Source: Clostridia bacterium
GTDB lineage: Bacteria > Bacillota > Clostridia > Oscillospirales > CAG-272
Direction of reading: 5' to 3'
Length of the DNA stretch: 6,324 nt
Assembly (NCBI GenBank): GCA_017648425.1
Contig: JAGCJD010000258.1
Coordinates: 1-6,324, forward strand
Position 1 is the stretch's first letter, and the number at the start of each line of letters is the position of its first letter. The notes below the pieces were generated by a model, which saw nothing but the letters and a program-made list of their open reading frames with translations, had not been told where the DNA came from and did not search any database. This document shows positions 4,294 to 6,324 of the stretch, piece after piece. The translations under genes were made by a program, and so were the position numbers.

Positions 4294-6324
4294 ATGGCAA
4301 AAAACATTTACAAGATTGTGGATAGTGTAGAAGCACTTGAAGCAAAGCTTTTAGAGGTAAGAGAGGCGCAACGCAAATTTGCTACCTATTCTCAGGAGCA
4401 GGTCGACAAGATCTTTTTGGCAGCGGCTTCCGCAGCTGATAAGGCAAGAATAAGTCTTGCAAGACTCGCAGTAGAGGAAACGGGAATGGGTGTTGTTGAG
4501 GATAAGGTCATCAAGAACCATTATGCCGCGGAATATATATATAACGCATATAAGGAAACAAAGACATGCGGCGTAATAGAGGAGGATAAGGCATTTGGAA
4601 TTACAAAGATAGCAGAGCCTATCGGAGTAGTTGCCGCAGTTATTCCTACTACAAACCCGACATCAACGGCTATTTTTAAATGCTTGCTTGCTCTTAAAAC
4701 GAGAAACGGAATTATAATAAGCCCTCACCCGAGAGCAAAAAACTCCACAATCGCGGCTGCAAGACTTATACTTGAAGCTGCTGTTTTGGCGGGAGCTCCC
4801 GAGAATATTATAGGTTGGATAGATGTTCCTTCACTTGAAATGACAAATACAGTTATGAAGGAATCTGATATAATTCTTGCAACCGGAGGCCCGGGAATGG
4901 TCAAGGCGGCATACTCCAGCGGAAAGCCCGCGCTTGGTGTTGGAGCAGGTAATACCCCCGCGATAATAGACGAGTCGGCTGATATACTTCTTGCGGTCAA
5001 CTCCATAATTCACTCCAAGACATTTGATAACGGCATGATATGCGCCTCTGAGCAGTCGGTTATAGTTCACGAGAACATATATGAGGCAGTAAAGAATGAA
5101 TTTATCGTAAGAGGTTGTTACTTCCTTGACGAAGAACAAACCGAGAAGGTTCGTAAAACTATCATTATAAATGGAGCGCTCAATGCAAAAATAGTCGGAC
5201 AGAGCGCTGAGCGAATTGCAGAGCTTGCTGGCGTGAGCGTTCCCAAAGGCGCTAAGATACTCATTGGCGAGGTTGATAGCGTTGAGCTTTCCGAGGAGTT
5301 TGCTCATGAAAAGCTTTCTCCTGTACTTGCTATGTATAAGGTAAAGAGCTTTGATGAGGCGCTTGATAAGGCTGATAAGCTTATTGAGGACGGAGGATTT
5401 GGTCATACCTCATCGCTCTATATCAATGAGTTAACAGAAAAGCAAAAGCTTTCTGCATATATGGCAAGAATGAGAACCTGCCGAATTCTTGTCAATACGC
5501 CCTCAGCGCATGGCGGTATTGGCGACCTTTACAACTTCAAGCTTGCTCCGTCACTAACACTCGGCTGCGGCTCATGGGGAGGAAACAGTGTTTCCGAAAA
5601 TGTAGGTGTAAAGCACCTTTTGAACATCAAAACAGTAGCTGAAAGGAGAGAAAATATGCTTTGGTTCAGAGCTCCTGAAAAGATATATATTAAAAAGGGT
5701 TGTCTTCCGGTAGCGCTTGATGAGCTTCGTACCGTAAGAGGCTCGAAAAAGGCGTTTATAGTAACAGATACTTTCCTTTACGAGAATGGATATACAAAGC
5801 CTATTACCGATAAGCTTGACGAAATGGGTATTCAGCATACCACATTTTGGAGTGTTCAGCCCGATCCTACGCTCGCAAACGCGACCGAGGGCGCAGCTCA
5901 GATGAGAGCATTTTGCCCCGATACTATAATTGCGCTCGGTGGCGGCTCTGCAATGGACGCCGCAAAGATAATGTGGGTTCTCTATGAGCATCCCGAGGCT
6001 GACTTTATGGATATGGCAATGAGATTTATTGATATCCGTAAGAGAGTTTACACATTCCCCAAAATGGGAGAAAAGGCGTATTTTGTAGCAGTTCCTACTT
6101 CTGCGGGTACAGGCTCTGAGGTAACTCCTTTTGCCGTTATAACTGACGAAAAAACAGGCGTTAAATATCCTCTTGCAGATTACGAGCTTCTTCCCAATAT
6201 GGCAATAATAGATACAGATTTCCATATGTCCGCTCCTCGTGGGCTTACCGCTGCTTCGGGCATTGACGCGGTAACTCACGCACTTGAAGCATACGCCGCA
6301 ATGCTTGCTACCGACTATACGGAC
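4294..6324 (+). CDS. adhE: Bifunctional acetaldehyde-CoA/alcohol dehydrogenase AdhE (3' end cut off by the window)
   Basis: AdhE reduces acetyl-CoA to acetaldehyde and then to ethanol, using two NADH, and regenerates NAD+ in fermentation; known homologues assemble into cytoplasmic spirosome filaments. The visible 677 codons hold an N-terminal aldehyde dehydrogenase domain (about 1-440). It has PTTNPTS near 119-124, the glycine-rich ATGGPGMVKAAYSSGKPA from about 196, and catalytic C250 in FDNGMICASEQS. A GCGSWGGNS segment and a linker (VAERRENM) follow. The iron-type alcohol dehydrogenase domain starts at M455, with the nucleotide-binding GGGS at 549-552, TSAGTGSEVTPFAVI, and the first metal ligands D658 and H662 in IDAVTHALEAY. 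The family is usually about 860-890 residues, so about 200 residues, including two more metal-binding histidines, lie beyond the window. There is no stop or frameshift. The gene has its own promoter and is separated from carB-dapF by a terminator, so it is an independent unit. Assignment is very secure. Confidence 0.97.
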   Translation, partial: MAKNIYKIVDSVEALEAKLLEVREAQRKFATYSQEQVDKIFLAAASAADKARISLARLAVEETGMGVVEDKVIKNHYAAEYIYNAYKETKTCGVIEEDKAFGITKIAEPIGVVAAVIPTTNPTSTAIFKCLLALKTRNGIIISPHPRAKNSTIAAARLILEAAVLAGAPENIIGWIDVPSLEMTNTVMKESDIILATGGPGMVKAAYSSGKPALGVGAGNTPAIIDESADILLAVNSIIHSKTFDNGMICASEQSVIVHENIYEAVKNEFIVRGCYFLDEEQTEKVRKTIIINGALNAKIVGQSAERIAELAGVSVPKGAKILIGEVDSVELSEEFAHEKLSPVLAMYKVKSFDEALDKADKLIEDGGFGHTSSLYINELTEKQKLSAYMARMRTCRILVNTPSAHGGIGDLYNFKLAPSLTLGCGSWGGNSVSENVGVKHLLNIKTVAERRENMLWFRAPEKIYIKKGCLPVALDELRTVRGSKKAFIVTDTFLYENGYTKPITDKLDEMGIQHTTFWSVQPDPTLANATEGAAQMRAFCPDTIIALGGGSAMDAAKIMWVLYEHPEADFMDMAMRFIDIRKRVYTFPKMGEKAYFVAVPTSAGTGSEVTPFAVITDEKTGVKYPLADYELLPNMAIIDTDFHMSAPRGLTAASGIDAVTHALEAYAAMLATDYTD
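5643..5658 (+). promoter_or_regulatory. Possible internal ribosome binding site at the alcohol dehydrogenase half of adhE
   Basis: AAGGAG at 5643-5648 is followed, after 7 bases, by an in-frame ATG at 5656-5658 (Met455), exactly where the alcohol dehydrogenase half begins (MLWFRAPEKIY). The site is a better Shine-Dalgarno than the one used by adhE itself. It uses the only AGG among the 23 arginine codons visible in the gene. It could produce a free alcohol dehydrogenase protein. It could equally be a side effect of encoding the peptide ERRENM. Confidence 0.4.

Noticed and set aside
4274..4330. Upstream 18-codon open frame overlapping the adhE start
   Set aside because: The ATG at 4274 lies in the right arm of the leader palindrome, has no ribosome binding site, and encodes a featureless peptide. 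A leader peptide is not supported.
5572..6279. 235-codon open frame on the minus strand opposite adhE
   Set aside because: Cysteine-, arginine- and tyrosine-rich composition without motifs, antisense to the conserved alcohol dehydrogenase domain; a shadow frame. The same holds for 4831-5406.

Overview
The window is ordinary bacterial chromosome from what looks like an anaerobic, fermentative member of the Clostridia (Firmicutes), possibly an Oscillospiraceae- or Lachnospiraceae-type gut organism. This rests on moderate-to-low GC, AGA-rich arginine codon use, purine-rich Shine-Dalgarno sequences, a consensus SigA-type promoter and a fermentative bifunctional AdhE. The assignment below phylum is inference. 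No mobile element, CRISPR array, tRNA or rRNA was seen.

Layout. (1) Positions 15-4052 (+) hold one 1345-codon reading frame. A complete carbamoyl-phosphate synthase large subunit (CarB, about residues 1-1062) runs without a stop into a complete-length diaminopimelate epimerase (DapF, residues 1067-1345). A strong ribosome binding site lies at 2-6; carA may lie just upstream but is outside the window. (2) Positions 4053-4293 are a 241-bp intergenic region. It carries a strong intrinsic terminator, then an A/T-rich stretch (about 4103-4191) with no gene. After that come a candidate Rex operator, a consensus extended -10 promoter, a short palindrome in the leader and a ribosome binding site. (3) From 4294 to the window end (+) is adhE, bifunctional acetaldehyde/alcohol dehydrogenase. 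It is cut off by the window edge after 677 codons, so roughly the last fifth is missing.

How they work together. The carB-dapF unit supplies carbamoyl phosphate for pyrimidines and arginine and carries a domain from the meso-diaminopimelate (lysine and peptidoglycan) pathway. It ends at its own terminator. adhE is a separate transcription unit for NADH-consuming ethanol formation, plausibly under redox control by Rex.

The point most worth attention is the fusion together with its DapF half. At the exact position of the first catalytic cysteine (Cys73 in Haemophilus influenzae DapF) the fused domain has alanine, and a substrate-contacting Asn is Asp. The second catalytic cysteine and most other substrate-site motifs are intact. 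This suggests a DapF domain that has lost normal epimerase chemistry, or works differently, attached to the regulatory end of CarB. A second point is a strong Shine-Dalgarno sequence inside adhE, correctly spaced before a methionine exactly at the start of the alcohol dehydrogenase half.
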